A stretch of 64,000 nt of DNA from Saprospiraceae bacterium. Its GTDB lineage: Bacteria; Bacteroidota; Bacteroidia; Chitinophagales; Saprospiraceae. The stretch is taken from the NCBI GenBank assembly GCA_020631235.1, contig JAHDHQ010000001.1, positions 175,858 to 239,857 of the forward strand, read 5' to 3'. Below are positions 38,471-47,610 of the stretch, one piece after another (position 1 is the stretch's first letter; each line of letters starts with the position of its first letter). The notes below the pieces were generated by a model. It did not search any database and was not told the origin of the DNA. It saw nothing but the letters and a program-made list of their open reading frames with translations. Both the position numbers and the translations under genes were made by a program.

Positions 38471-38594
38471 ATACTAGAATTTAGGTATAGAAGATTTAGA
38501 TTATTACAATATTAAAATGGGAAATTAAAGAAAATTTTAAAGTCTGCATACAAACTTGACGACAAACTCTTACTCTTTTCTATCTAAATATGAC

Positions 38595-41228
38595 TTATCT
38601 GCGACTTTTTAACTCTTCAATGGATTGTTCCAAATTTTTTATTCGGGACAAACCATCCGATAATTTCTTTTTTTCATTAGCTACAACGGCTTCTGGCGCA
38701 TTGTTCACAAATCTTTCATTGGCCAGTTTTTTCTGAACGCCAGCAATAAAACCTTGTTGGTATTTTAATTCCTTTTCTTTTTCCCTTATTGCTTCCTCTA
38801 CATCGATTTCTTGGGTCAATTGAATAAAGAACTTACTTTTTCCGGCAATAAAACTTACCGCGTTTTCTAACTCTTGGTCAACTATTTCAAAAGATTCTAA
38901 ATGAGACATCTTTAACAATAATTCTTTTTTCTTTGGATCATCATAAAGATCTGTGGTAACATTATCGATTATTCCAAATAAATTTAATTTTTCTTTTGGC
39001 TTTATTTGGTGTTTGTTTCTTAAATCTCTCAATCCAGAAATCACCTCTTTAATGGTTTCCATCTCATTGATAATTTGTGGATCTATAACATCTAATACAG
39101 GATACTGACTAAGCATACAGTCTTCGCTGGTAGTTTCGGTCTTTAAATGCGACCAAGCTTCCTCTGTTATAAATGGCATGTATGGATGCAAGAGTGTACA
39201 AATGCACTGAAACAATTCAACTGTTTTTTCTTTGGTGTATACATCTATAGCTTCACCATATGGTGGTTTAACCATTTCCAAATACCAAGAACAGAAATCC
39301 GTCCATACATAGGTATAGAGATCAATCAAAGCTTCCGATAATCTATATTCTTTAAATTTATCATCCAATCCACTTATCATGCGATTGCTCAATGATGTAA
39401 ACCAATCAATGGCTAACTCATTTTCTATGGGTTGTGTTTTATTGGGATCAACTTCCCAACCTTGAACCAATCTAAGCGCATTCCAAATCTTATTTGTAAA
39501 ATTTCTACCCTGCTCACACAGTTTCTCATCAAATAACAAATCACCGCCAGCCGGTGAACAAGATAACATGCCAAATCTAACACCATCTGCACCAAATTGC
39601 TTTATTAATCCCAACGCATCTGGAGAATTCCCTAAAGACTTACTCATCTTTCTCCTTTTTTGATCACGTACCATTCCCGTAAAATAAACATGCTTAAAAG
39701 GGAATTTACCTTTCCATTCATAGCCGGCAATAATCATTCTAGCCACCCAAAGAAATATAATATCCCAACCAGTTACTAAAACACTTGTAGGATAATAGTA
39801 TTGAAAATCTTTGGAATTATTAAAACCATCAAACACTGAGATAGGCCATAACCAAGAAGAGAACCAAGTATCTAATACATCTTCATCTTGCTTAAGTTCA
39901 TTTATATCTAAATCAGGATATTTAATCTTTGCTTGTTGAAAAGCTTCTTCAGGGCTTGTAGCAACAAAAACATCTTCTTTATAGTAATAAGCTGGTACTC
40001 TTTGTCCCCACCAAAGTTGTCTTGATATACACCAATCACGAATATTTACCATCCAATGGCGATAAGTGTTTTTCATTTTCTTCGGAAAAAACTCCACTTC
40101 GTCACTTTCTACTGCCTCTAGTGCTGGATCTACCAATTTTTTCATAGATACATACCATTGCAGAGATAGTTTTGGTTCGACCACCGCATTTGTGCGTTCT
40201 GAACGCCCTACATTGTGTCGGTAAGGTTCCACCTTGATTAAGAGTCCTTCTTCTTCGAGCTGTGCTTTAACTAATTTACGAGCCTTAAATCTATCCTCTC
40301 CAATAAAAAACTGCCCTGCTTCACTAATTGATCCATCGTCGTTAAAAATCTCAATAACTTCAAGATTATGTTTTTTACCAAGATCATAATCGTTTACATC
40401 ATGAGCAGGAGTGACCTTCAAAGCTCCTGTTCCAAATTCGATATCTACATAATCATCTACTATAATCGGTACTTTTCGATTTACAATGGGAACAATTACG
40501 TATTTACCATGGAATTCGCTATATCTTGGATCATCAGGATGCACAGCTACTGCCGAGTCTCCAAGTAAGGTTTCTGGCCTTGTAGTGGCAATAGTTAAAA
40601 AGTCACTTCCACCTTCTAATTTGTATTGTATATGATAAAGATTCCCTTGCTCCTCTTTATAAATAACCTCCTCATTGGATAATACTGTTTGAGCATTAGG
40701 ATCCCAGTTGACCATCCGCTTTCCTCGATATAAAACGTCTTTATTATACAAATCCACAAAAGCTTGGATCACTCCTGCTGACCTCGTAGCATCCATGGTG
40801 AAAGCGGTTCTTTCCCAATCACATGAAGCGCCCAGTTTCTTCAGTTGCTCCAAAATGATTCCTCCATATTTTTCCTTCCAATTCCAAGCATGTTTTAAGA
40901 ATTCTTCTCTGCTTAAATCGGATTTCTTAATTCCATCCTCCCTAAGCATTTTAACAACTTTCGCTTCTGTCGCTATAGAAGCATGGTCAGTACCAGGTAC
41001 CCAACAAGCATTGAAGCCTTTTTGACGTGCCCTTCTAATTAGAATGTCCTGAATAGTATTGTTGAGCATATGCCCCATGTGAAGAACACCCGTAACATTA
41101 GGCGGAGGTATTACTACACTAAAGGGGTTTCGATTATCAGGTTCTGAATGAAAATATCCTCTCTCCATCCAGTATTCATACCATTTTGACTCAATTTCAC
41201 TCGCTATATATTGACTTGATATTTCCAT
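38595..41228 (-). CDS. valS: Valyl-tRNA synthetase
   Basis: An 877-residue class Ia synthetase that charges tRNA-Val and edits threonine. Seen are the HIGH-type motif PPPNVTGVLHMGHMLNNTIQ, the CP1 editing domain (TIATTRPETLLGDSAVAVHP, GTGALKVTPAHD), the KMSKS motif RRKMSKSLGN, the anticodon-binding domain (about 600-740) and the C-terminal coiled-coil arm (about 810-877) that distinguishes ValRS. A TATATTTG -7 match lies at 41274-41267, 38 bases before the start; no good -33 was seen. Confidence 0.97.
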   Translation of the reverse strand: MEISSQYIASEIESKWYEYWMERGYFHSEPDNRNPFSVVIPPPNVTGVLHMGHMLNNTIQDILIRRARQKGFNACWVPGTDHASIATEAKVVKMLREDGIKKSDLSREEFLKHAWNWKEKYGGIILEQLKKLGASCDWERTAFTMDATRSAGVIQAFVDLYNKDVLYRGKRMVNWDPNAQTVLSNEEVIYKEEQGNLYHIQYKLEGGSDFLTIATTRPETLLGDSAVAVHPDDPRYSEFHGKYVIVPIVNRKVPIIVDDYVDIEFGTGALKVTPAHDVNDYDLGKKHNLEVIEIFNDDGSISEAGQFFIGEDRFKARKLVKAQLEEEGLLIKVEPYRHNVGRSERTNAVVEPKLSLQWYVSMKKLVDPALEAVESDEVEFFPKKMKNTYRHWMVNIRDWCISRQLWWGQRVPAYYYKEDVFVATSPEEAFQQAKIKYPDLDINELKQDEDVLDTWFSSWLWPISVFDGFNNSKDFQYYYPTSVLVTGWDIIFLWVARMIIAGYEWKGKFPFKHVYFTGMVRDQKRRKMSKSLGNSPDALGLIKQFGADGVRFGMLSCSPAGGDLLFDEKLCEQGRNFTNKIWNALRLVQGWEVDPNKTQPIENELAIDWFTSLSNRMISGLDDKFKEYRLSEALIDLYTYVWTDFCSWYLEMVKPPYGEAIDVYTKEKTVELFQCICTLLHPYMPFITEEAWSHLKTETTSEDCMLSQYPVLDVIDPQIINEMETIKEVISGLRDLRNKHQIKPKEKLNLFGIIDNVTTDLYDDPKKKELLLKMSHLESFEIVDQELENAVSFIAGKSKFFIQLTQEIDVEEAIREKEKELKYQQGFIAGVQKKLANERFVNNAPEAVVANEKKKLSDGLSRIKNLEQSIEELKSRR

Positions 41229-41370
41229 CGTTTTATTTAGGTTAACTTGTAATCAAAAGCAAAGCGCAAATATATTTACTTTCTGAAGCATACTAGCTGA
41301 AATTAAAGTAAATTGAATCTACATACACCAAAATGTTTACAGCTAGCATCTTAAGATAAACGTTTCATTC

Positions 41371-41913
41371 TTGAAAGACCTTGATAAAATCATATTACAA
41401 TGCAAAAATAAAGAGCGAATCGCTCAGAAAAAGCTCTATGATTTTTATTCACCTTTGTTTTATAGCATATGCCTACGCTATATAAAAGACACCATTGAAG
41501 CAGAAGATGTTTTAGTCCAAGGTTTTTTTAAAATTTTCAACAAAATTGACCAATACAAAGACGCCGGAAGCTTCGAAGGCTGGATGAAAAGAATCATTAT
41601 TAATGAATCTTTAATGTTTTTAAGACAACGAAAAAATTTTCACTTGTCATTGGAACAAGACGAAATTGATGTAGTCCAGACCGAAAACATACAAGCAAAC
41701 ATTCAATACAAAGAGCTCCTCTCTCTTTTAAATCAGCTTCCAGATGGATATAGAACTGTCTTTAATTTAAACGTCATTGAAGGATATAAACACAGGGAAA
41801 TTGCAGAAAAACTTAACATTAGTATCAATACAAGCAAATCGCAATTAATTCAAGCTAAGAAAAAATTGCAAGCACTCATTAAAAAAAAACACAGTTATAA
41901 ATCCGGAACATAA
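41371..41913 (+). CDS. ECF RNA polymerase sigma factor
   Basis: A 180-residue sigma-70 family factor. Region 2 has KLYDFYSPLFYSICLRYIKD, AEDVLVQGFFKIF and FEGWMKRIIINESL; region 4 has LNQLPDGYRTVFNLNVIEGY and HREIAEKLNISINTSKSQL. The start is TTG at 41371, as no ATG lies upstream of the conserved helix. The stop overlaps the ATG of the next gene (TAATG), a typical layout for a sigma/anti-sigma pair. It lacks the FecR-type partner of the system at 57-58 kb. Confidence 0.92.
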   Translation: MKDLDKIILQCKNKERIAQKKLYDFYSPLFYSICLRYIKDTIEAEDVLVQGFFKIFNKIDQYKDAGSFEGWMKRIIINESLMFLRQRKNFHLSLEQDEIDVVQTENIQANIQYKELLSLLNQLPDGYRTVFNLNVIEGYKHREIAEKLNISINTSKSQLIQAKKKLQALIKKKHSYKSGT

Positions 41914-42254
41914 TGGAAAATAACCTTTGGGAAAACATACGTAATAATAGTCAAACATCCAGTAAAAAGCCTTCGGATAAGGCATGGTATAAACTAAACT
42001 CTCTACTTGATCAACAAGAAGAAAATGCGACAACTTCAAAAACACAAACTAAATGGCTATGGCTATCAGGAATTGCGGCATCACTCGTCTTATTGTTAAT
42101 GTTTAATCCTAAAATTGCTGAAAAGTCCAATGACCAAGTCTATGTGTTTTCAATGGAACAATTAAACATTGATCAAATAGATAATTCTCCTTTATATGCA
42201 AAAGATAAAATAAGAGGGCTTTATAAAGCCTACAAATCACCACGGATTCATTAA
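41913..42254 (+). CDS. Small membrane protein, putative anti-sigma factor
   Basis: A 113-residue protein with a soluble N-terminal part (about 1-45), one TM helix (about 48-64, WLWLSGIAASLVLLLMF) and a short outer segment. It has the size and topology of minimal Bacteroidota anti-sigma factors and is translationally coupled to the sigma gene. No zinc-binding motif is present. Its last 18 bases overlap the 3' end of the convergent SxtJ gene. Confidence 0.65.
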   Translation: MENNLWENIRNNSQTSSKKPSDKAWYKLNSLLDQQEENATTSKTQTKWLWLSGIAASLVLLLMFNPKIAEKSNDQVYVFSMEQLNIDQIDNSPLYAKDKIRGLYKAYKSPRIH

Positions 42255-42596
42255 ATCCTTTTTGGAATAAACATGATTTCTTTCTTTGAAGAAACTATTT
42301 GCTTTATTTTTTAACATAATTGTATCCCCTTTAAACAATCGATATAAAAAAGCAATTGGGAAGAGAAACAGAAAAAAGATAATGGATAAAAGGACATAAG
42401 AATTTATAAACCCAATTAGTTTTACGATAAACATCCATGCCCTTTCGATGATGGCTGCAGCAGGTTTAAAAAGTAGAGCACTTAAACCTAAAATCATAGG
42501 TATATACAACAATACCTTACTATTAAATAAAACATATAGGATTAAGAAACCTATTACAATTCCTAGTATGGACTGATATTTTTTGTCTAGCTCCAT
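42237..42596 (-). CDS. SxtJ-family small membrane protein
   Basis: A 119-residue protein with about three TM segments (ILGIVIGFLILYVLF, IPMILGLSALLF, VLLSIIFFLFLFPIAFLYRL). The segment WMFIVKLIGFINSYVLLSII matches the family named for SxtJ of the saxitoxin cluster, which accompanies NodU/SxtI-type carbamoyltransferases in many genomes (from memory). Function is unknown. Its ATG overlaps the stop of the DUF5989 gene by one base (TAATG). It is the last gene of the operon. Confidence 0.75.
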   Translation of the reverse strand: MELDKKYQSILGIVIGFLILYVLFNSKVLLYIPMILGLSALLFKPAAAIIERAWMFIVKLIGFINSYVLLSIIFFLFLFPIAFLYRLFKGDTIMLKNKANSFFKERNHVYSKKDLMNPW

Positions 42597-42745
42597 TAAA
42601 ATAAAGTGTATATAAATGAGCCTAAGGCTGAAGATTCAGCAAAAATCAAAAGTACACCCAGTAGCAACAAAATTAAAATCAGTGGAACTAACCACCACTT
42701 TTTGCGCTCTTTCATAAAGTTCCAAAGGTCTTTTAAAAACTCCAT
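42596..42745 (-). CDS. DUF5989-family small membrane protein
   Basis: A 49-residue frame: MEFLKDLWNFMKERKKWWLV followed by one hydrophobic helix (PLILILLLLGVLLIF) and AESSALGSFIYTLF. The layout of an amphipathic WxFMKERKKWW head, a TM helix and an AESSA-type tail is the DUF5989 pattern. Members sit next to carbamoyltransferase genes and resemble SxtK-like small proteins. It starts 9 bases after the carbamoyltransferase stop and is coupled to SxtJ downstream. The partnership is strongly suggested by position, the role is unknown. Confidence 0.8.
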   Translation of the reverse strand: MEFLKDLWNFMKERKKWWLVPLILILLLLGVLLIFAESSALGSFIYTLF

Positions 42746-42754
42746 TTCTTTATT

Positions 42755-44614
42755 TTAATCCAAGTCAAAATTTCTTTCGCTTGGGTGTTTTACATCAGCA
42801 AAAGACTGATCTTTTTTCCAAAATACATAATTATTTAAAACCAATACATCCATTTCAGTATGTATGAAGCATTGCATGGCATCGTGAGGATTACAAACTA
42901 TTGGCTCCCCTCTCACATTAAAACTTGTATTTATAAGCATGCCTAATCCTGTCAGTTCTTTAAACTTTTTGATCAAGGCATAATATTCAGGATTTGTATC
43001 AAAAGTGACGGTTTGTATCCTAGCTGTTTGATCCACATGGGTGATTGATGGTATAGTAGATCTCTTCACATACAATTTATCTCGCATGCCTAAAGACTCA
43101 TAGTCTTCAGGAAGATTTGCCAGCTGATCTGAAGCTACTCTATCGACTAAAAGCATGTAAGGAGATGCTTCTTTTAATTCAAAATAGGTGTTGACATCTT
43201 CTGCTAAAACTGAAGGGGCAAAAGGCCTAAAACTTTCTCTATATTTTATTTTGAGATTTAATTTTAGTTGCATCTCTGGATTTCTAGGATCCCCCAAAAT
43301 ACTACGATTACCTAAGGCTCGCGGCCCAAACTCCATTCTTCCCTGAAACCAACCAACAGCATTTGCCTCGCTAATTGCTTTGGCCACTACAGTTGTCAAT
43401 TCTTCAAAATCTTCATATTTAGTGAAGCTTGCTTTAACACTTCGAGCAACATATTCAATATCTAAATCTGAAAATCGAGGGCCTAAATATGCGCCCTTCA
43501 TTAAATCATTCGATTGCTGTTTTTTGTCATTTCCTTCGATTATATGATAAGAAGCAAATGCTGCACCTAATGCTCCGCCAGCATCACCAGCAGCAGGTTG
43601 TATATATACCTGACTAAACACTTTACTTTTTAATATTTTTCCATTAGCCACGCAATTTAATGCTACACCTCCTGCTAAACATAAATGATCCATTTTAGTA
43701 AGTCGCTTAGCTTCCTCTACAATTTTTAGCACTATCTCTTCGGTAACTTCTTGAATGGCTAAAGCCAGGTCTGAATGGTGCTGTTCAATAGGACTTTCTG
43801 ATTCACGACGACTAAAACCAAACAGTTTTGACCACTGCTTATCTGGAATCATTCTCATACCCGTAGCATAGCTGAAATATTTTGGGTTCATCCATATAGA
43901 TCCATCATCTTTTATACTAACTAACTGTTGTTTGATGATGGCCTTAAATTGATTTACTCGCGCAGAATCGTGGCTGCCATATGGAGCCATCCCCATTAAT
44001 TTATACTCTCCACTATTAACTTTAAAACCTAAGTAATAGGTAAACGCCGAATACAACAAACCTATCGAGTGAGGAAAGTTTAATTGCTTTAAAATCTTTA
44101 TTTCACCATTAAATGCTTGAAAAATTCCAGCTGTTGCCCACTCTCCTACACCATCTAAAGTAATAATGGCGGCTTGATTAAATGGTGAAGGATAATAGGC
44201 ACTAGCGGCATGTGATAAGTGATGCTCAGGAAATACAAGTTGGACTTTTTTCTGATCATATGGTCCAATGTTGCTCAAATTTTTCTTGAGCTCTGACTTC
44301 AAAAAAAGCTTTTCCTTGATCCAGACCGGAATGGATCTTACAAAAGAAAGGACACCTTTAGGAGCAAAAGCATAATAAGTTTCCAAAAGGCGTTCGAATT
44401 TTAAAAAAGGTTTATCGTAAAAAGCAATGTATGTTAATTCATCTAATGTAATACCTGCTTCTTTTAAACAATACTGGATGGCATGCTCTGGAAAAGAGGC
44501 ATCTTGTTTTTTACGAGTAAAACGTTCTTCTTGCGCTGCCGCAATGATTTCGTCATTAAAAATCAAGCATGCCGCTGAATCATGATAATAGGCTGAAATC
44601 CCTAATATGTACAT
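42755..44614 (-). CDS. NodU/CmcH-type carbamoyltransferase
   Basis: A 619-residue O-carbamoyltransferase. It transfers a carbamoyl group from carbamoyl phosphate, via carbamoyl-adenylate, to a hydroxyl on a sugar, antibiotic or similar acceptor. The N-terminal Kae1-like domain (1-about 370) starts LGISAYYHDSAACLI and has FPEHHLSHAASAYY, ITLDGVGEWAT and LCLAGGVALNCVANG. The C-terminal domain (about 400-600) has GWFQGRMEFGPRALGNRSIL and LINTSFNVRGEPIV. The acceptor is unknown. Neighbours (DUF5989, SxtJ, SGNH hydrolase, GNAT-like protein) suggest envelope-glycan or small-molecule tailoring. Confidence 0.95.
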   Translation of the reverse strand: MYILGISAYYHDSAACLIFNDEIIAAAQEERFTRKKQDASFPEHAIQYCLKEAGITLDELTYIAFYDKPFLKFERLLETYYAFAPKGVLSFVRSIPVWIKEKLFLKSELKKNLSNIGPYDQKKVQLVFPEHHLSHAASAYYPSPFNQAAIITLDGVGEWATAGIFQAFNGEIKILKQLNFPHSIGLLYSAFTYYLGFKVNSGEYKLMGMAPYGSHDSARVNQFKAIIKQQLVSIKDDGSIWMNPKYFSYATGMRMIPDKQWSKLFGFSRRESESPIEQHHSDLALAIQEVTEEIVLKIVEEAKRLTKMDHLCLAGGVALNCVANGKILKSKVFSQVYIQPAAGDAGGALGAAFASYHIIEGNDKKQQSNDLMKGAYLGPRFSDLDIEYVARSVKASFTKYEDFEELTTVVAKAISEANAVGWFQGRMEFGPRALGNRSILGDPRNPEMQLKLNLKIKYRESFRPFAPSVLAEDVNTYFELKEASPYMLLVDRVASDQLANLPEDYESLGMRDKLYVKRSTIPSITHVDQTARIQTVTFDTNPEYYALIKKFKELTGLGMLINTSFNVRGEPIVCNPHDAMQCFIHTEMDVLVLNNYVFWKKDQSFADVKHPSERNFDLD

Positions 44615-44618
44615 GCTG

Positions 44619-44626
44619 CAAAAATA
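44619..44626 (-). promoter_or_regulatory. -7 element directly before the carbamoyltransferase gene
   Basis: TATTTTTG on the minus strand matches TAnnTTTG and is separated from ATG 44614 by only CAGC. The spacing is the same as at mutS2 and predicts a leaderless transcript. No -33 TTG is evident, so expression may also come from the upstream genes. Confidence 0.4.
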
Positions 44627-44632
44627 ATAAGA

Positions 44633-45676
44633 TTATTGAGCCTCCAGTTGTTTTTTTACAATCGGTATTAGTTCGTTTGCAATCATTTGATGTCCTTCAG
44701 AAACCCAATGATACTTGTCATGTGATGTTAAGGTCTGGTCGTATTTATTATTTTCGATCATCTTGGCCGGATGGCTAAAGAATGGAATATTTAATTCTTC
44801 CGCTATATGTTTAAAGTCAGACAGCTGTGGCTCGAATACACTAGCGCTGAACATAATCAATGACGTTTCACTAATTGTATTCTTAATTCTCTTAAGTGCT
44901 AAACTTGTTGATTCTTTGGAAGCTTTATAGTAGAGATATTTATCTTTTTTCTCAGCAATAAGTTTCTCAGAAGAATCATTTACTTTATTTAGAACTCCGT
45001 ATTTAAACTTTTTCTTCAGGAGTGATAAAAACTTAGAATATCGAATTAAGCCTAATTGATAACTCTTAGGATTTGCATAGAAAATTTGATCATTGGAATC
45101 CAGGTATGGTCTTCTTAATCCTACTTGATAATTACTATTGTATTCTAATTCGACTTGATTATCTATAAAATCATTGTCGCAGGTTTGTAGGATTACTAAG
45201 TCAGGTTGAATTTCATCAAAGTACCTATCAATGATTAATGCTTGCTGGACTGTCCCATAGCCAGCTTGACCAAAAGCAAATACCTCCACATCTAAACTGT
45301 CTCCAATAACATTAAAGTAAGTATTTGGATTACTGACTTCTACTGCTTGCGTGTAAGAATCACCAATAAATAATATTTTTTTCTTGTCTGTTTTTAGTTT
45401 ACCAAATGTGCGGAAACCGTGATTATGAGTTTTATATTCTACTTTTCTTTGCTTACCTGCAGCATCTTCAATGCTATAATTTAATTCGAGATCAGATTTG
45501 GGAATCCAGCCCAGTTGCGAATCTATTTCAGTTCGATTAGAATACGCTTGAGGTTTTTCAATTAATCTAATCAAAACTTCTCCAAATAAGATAATAATGG
45601 ATGTAAAGAAAGCAATAATAAATGTGGTATATAAAACCTTTTGTTTGAAGCTATATGTTCTAGATTTAGTTGACAT
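44633..45676 (-). CDS. Membrane-anchored SGNH/GDSL hydrolase
   Basis: A 347-residue protein starting at ATG 45676 (MSTKSRTYSFKQKV). A longer frame begins inside the preceding gene and is unlikely. It has one N-terminal TM anchor (about 14-33), then an SGNH hydrolase domain: block I ILFIGDSYTQAVEV with the nucleophile Ser, block II Gly in GQAGYGTVQQ, block III QTCDNDF in the GxND position, and catalytic Asp/His region SHDKYHWVSEGHQMIA. Such enzymes add or remove acyl groups on glycans. Location between GNAT-like and carbamoyltransferase genes suggests a shared substrate. Confidence 0.85.
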   Translation of the reverse strand: MSTKSRTYSFKQKVLYTTFIIAFFTSIIILFGEVLIRLIEKPQAYSNRTEIDSQLGWIPKSDLELNYSIEDAAGKQRKVEYKTHNHGFRTFGKLKTDKKKILFIGDSYTQAVEVSNPNTYFNVIGDSLDVEVFAFGQAGYGTVQQALIIDRYFDEIQPDLVILQTCDNDFIDNQVELEYNSNYQVGLRRPYLDSNDQIFYANPKSYQLGLIRYSKFLSLLKKKFKYGVLNKVNDSSEKLIAEKKDKYLYYKASKESTSLALKRIKNTISETSLIMFSASVFEPQLSDFKHIAEELNIPFFSHPAKMIENNKYDQTLTSHDKYHWVSEGHQMIANELIPIVKKQLEAQ

Positions 45677-45690
45677 TATGATAGAAATCC

Positions 45691-46917
45691 TTATTTTTTG
45701 AAGGGGTTTCTCGGCACCCACTCTTCCTTTGGAGCTACTGAATCTAAAATACGCTTTAAAGATTTATTAATTAAAGAGTTTTTAGACCTTAAATAAGTAT
45801 TCATTTCAAAACCTTCTGCTCCAATAGAACTTTTTATTTCCATTGCAGTTCTTGACAAACACAATTCTTTCTTTTGTAAGTATATGGCTCGTTGTACTAA
45901 TTTTAGCAAGATGTTTAAATACAACTGATGTTGATAATTTTCATCTCTATTGTAGCCTAAAAAATGAGCATCTAGGACTTTGCTTTCTTCGATGGTCGTG
46001 TAAAATGCAATGAGTTGATTTTGCTTAAATACTCCATGTAGTTTAAATTTAGAAGAAAAAGTCTTTGCAAAATTTAGAAAGTAATTTTTACTCAAGAGAA
46101 AAAGATTAAAACTTGCATTATCCGACGTTGATTTATACAAATTATAAATTTCTTCGTTATGCTCTTCTATTTCAGCTACAGTTAAGGTTTTGAATTCTAA
46201 TTCAGTAGATTTCTTGATGGCTCTTTTTATCCTTGTTCTACTTTTTGCCTTCATGGCGGCTAGATAATCATCAAAACTTTTCCAATCTTCATGGAGTTGG
46301 AAAATCATATTTGGCTGAACTTCAAAATCAGTATATTCAGCATGATCAAATTGAATTTTTGATTTGGAAATATCCTTGTAAAAATCTTTGACCAAAATAC
46401 TTCGAATGGAATTTCCTACTTTTTTTTCTTCTGCAATCACAGATTCAATACAAGCATGCACCAATTCATTTTTTTCTCTTGGGGAGATATCTAATTGGAT
46501 GACAAAAGCATTGTCCCCGGTCACTAAGGTATTTCCACAAATCAGGATTTTCTGATTGACTAATGACAAAATAGAATGTCTTATTTTTTTAAGCAAATCA
46601 TAAAACTTAGATTTTTGACGATCTAGTCTCATGGCTCTACCCAAATTAAGGTCTTTTATTTGGAAGTAAACAATACCCTTTAATTTCTCATCTTTATATA
46701 TACTTACAAATCTGCTACTTATATCACTTGGGGGGTTAGCTACGACAAAATTTAGAAACTTGCTAGATAAATAAATGTTATCCTTCGCTAAACTATCCCA
46801 ACAAGATGGATTATCTATGGTCTTCGAAATACTTATATTATATTCAGCGTCTAGTTGTAAACTACTCACTGATGTGTTTGTTTTTGTGCCAAATAATGGA
46901 CATGCAATTTCTGACAA
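45691..46917 (-). CDS. GNAT/FemAB-like acyltransferase-fold protein
   Basis: A 408-residue soluble protein. The segment FDDYLAAMKAKSRTRIKRAI and the later FKLHGVFKQNQLIAFYTTIE / VLDAHFLGYNRDENYQHQLY resemble the double-GNAT fold of FemAB- and GNAT_6-type proteins. That group includes aminoacyl or acyl transferases acting on peptidoglycan precursors or exopolysaccharides. Specificity cannot be told. It follows the lipoprotein gene by 3 bases and precedes the SGNH gene by 14. Confidence 0.7.
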   Translation of the reverse strand: MSEIACPLFGTKTNTSVSSLQLDAEYNISISKTIDNPSCWDSLAKDNIYLSSKFLNFVVANPPSDISSRFVSIYKDEKLKGIVYFQIKDLNLGRAMRLDRQKSKFYDLLKKIRHSILSLVNQKILICGNTLVTGDNAFVIQLDISPREKNELVHACIESVIAEEKKVGNSIRSILVKDFYKDISKSKIQFDHAEYTDFEVQPNMIFQLHEDWKSFDDYLAAMKAKSRTRIKRAIKKSTELEFKTLTVAEIEEHNEEIYNLYKSTSDNASFNLFLLSKNYFLNFAKTFSSKFKLHGVFKQNQLIAFYTTIEESKVLDAHFLGYNRDENYQHQLYLNILLKLVQRAIYLQKKELCLSRTAMEIKSSIGAEGFEMNTYLRSKNSLINKSLKRILDSVAPKEEWVPRNPFKK

Positions 46918-46920
46918 GGG

Positions 46921-47439
46921 TTATTTTTTAGATAGTAATTCTTGAATTTCTAAGCGCGCTTTAAAATCATTCTGCCACTTAACATTCTTACAACTGTTTT
47001 CTTGACAATTTGTTTTGAGCCAAGACTCAATTAAATGTTTTACGTTTGGATGCTGCAAGGAAAAGTCATTGTAGTTTTTAGACAAAACAATTTTGTTGCT
47101 TTCATTAGCAGGCGTAGCAATAAGTACCGTATGCAGACTATCATTTATTTCAAAATTGAGCAAACCTAATTCTACAATTTCTGATTGATCTCCTTTATTT
47201 AGATTTTTTGCAAGCAAAAATGTAGGAAGCTTATTGCTAAAAAGACCCGAAGGGAAAAAACTTGGAATGGTGGAAGAAAATTGATTGAATGAAATGTTTT
47301 CTCCAGGACCATTAGCAATCGTCAAAACATGCCCATTTAACTGAGGGTACTCATTTATCGTTTTATCAGCATTGTTACAGGATGCCAAGCATAAAATAAA
47401 ACTAGTAACAAATATGATGCATTGAATTCTAATACTCAT
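46921..47439 (-). CDS. Lipoprotein of unknown function
   Basis: A 172-residue lipoprotein with lipobox CLASC near residue 20. The mature part has no recognised domain and carries a few Cys near the C-terminus (NCQENSCKN). It is first in the operon leading to the carbamoyltransferase. On its strand TAACTTTG (47453-47446) matches the -7 consensus and ends six bases before the ATG, implying a very short or no leader. Confidence 0.6.
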   Translation of the reverse strand: MSIRIQCIIFVTSFILCLASCNNADKTINEYPQLNGHVLTIANGPGENISFNQFSSTIPSFFPSGLFSNKLPTFLLAKNLNKGDQSEIVELGLLNFEINDSLHTVLIATPANESNKIVLSKNYNDFSLQHPNVKHLIESWLKTNCQENSCKNVKWQNDFKARLEIQELLSKK

Positions 47440-47445
47440 AAGTTA

Positions 47446-47453
47446 CAAAGTTA
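47446..47453 (-). promoter_or_regulatory. -7 element of the lipoprotein-carbamoyltransferase operon
   Basis: TAACTTTG on the minus strand, six bases from ATG 47439. No TTG at the expected -33 distance was found. Confidence 0.4.
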
Positions 47454-47610
47454 ATCATTCTTTAATGGAATGGCTAAATTTAAACTTTAGCTATTCTATG
47501 ACAGTTCATAAAAGAATTTAATAAAAGTCCTTTAATTTGTCCAATATTGGCAAAAGCTAATAAGTTCTAAAACTTTATTTAACCAATTAGCATTAAGTTA
47601 ATTAAGATTT

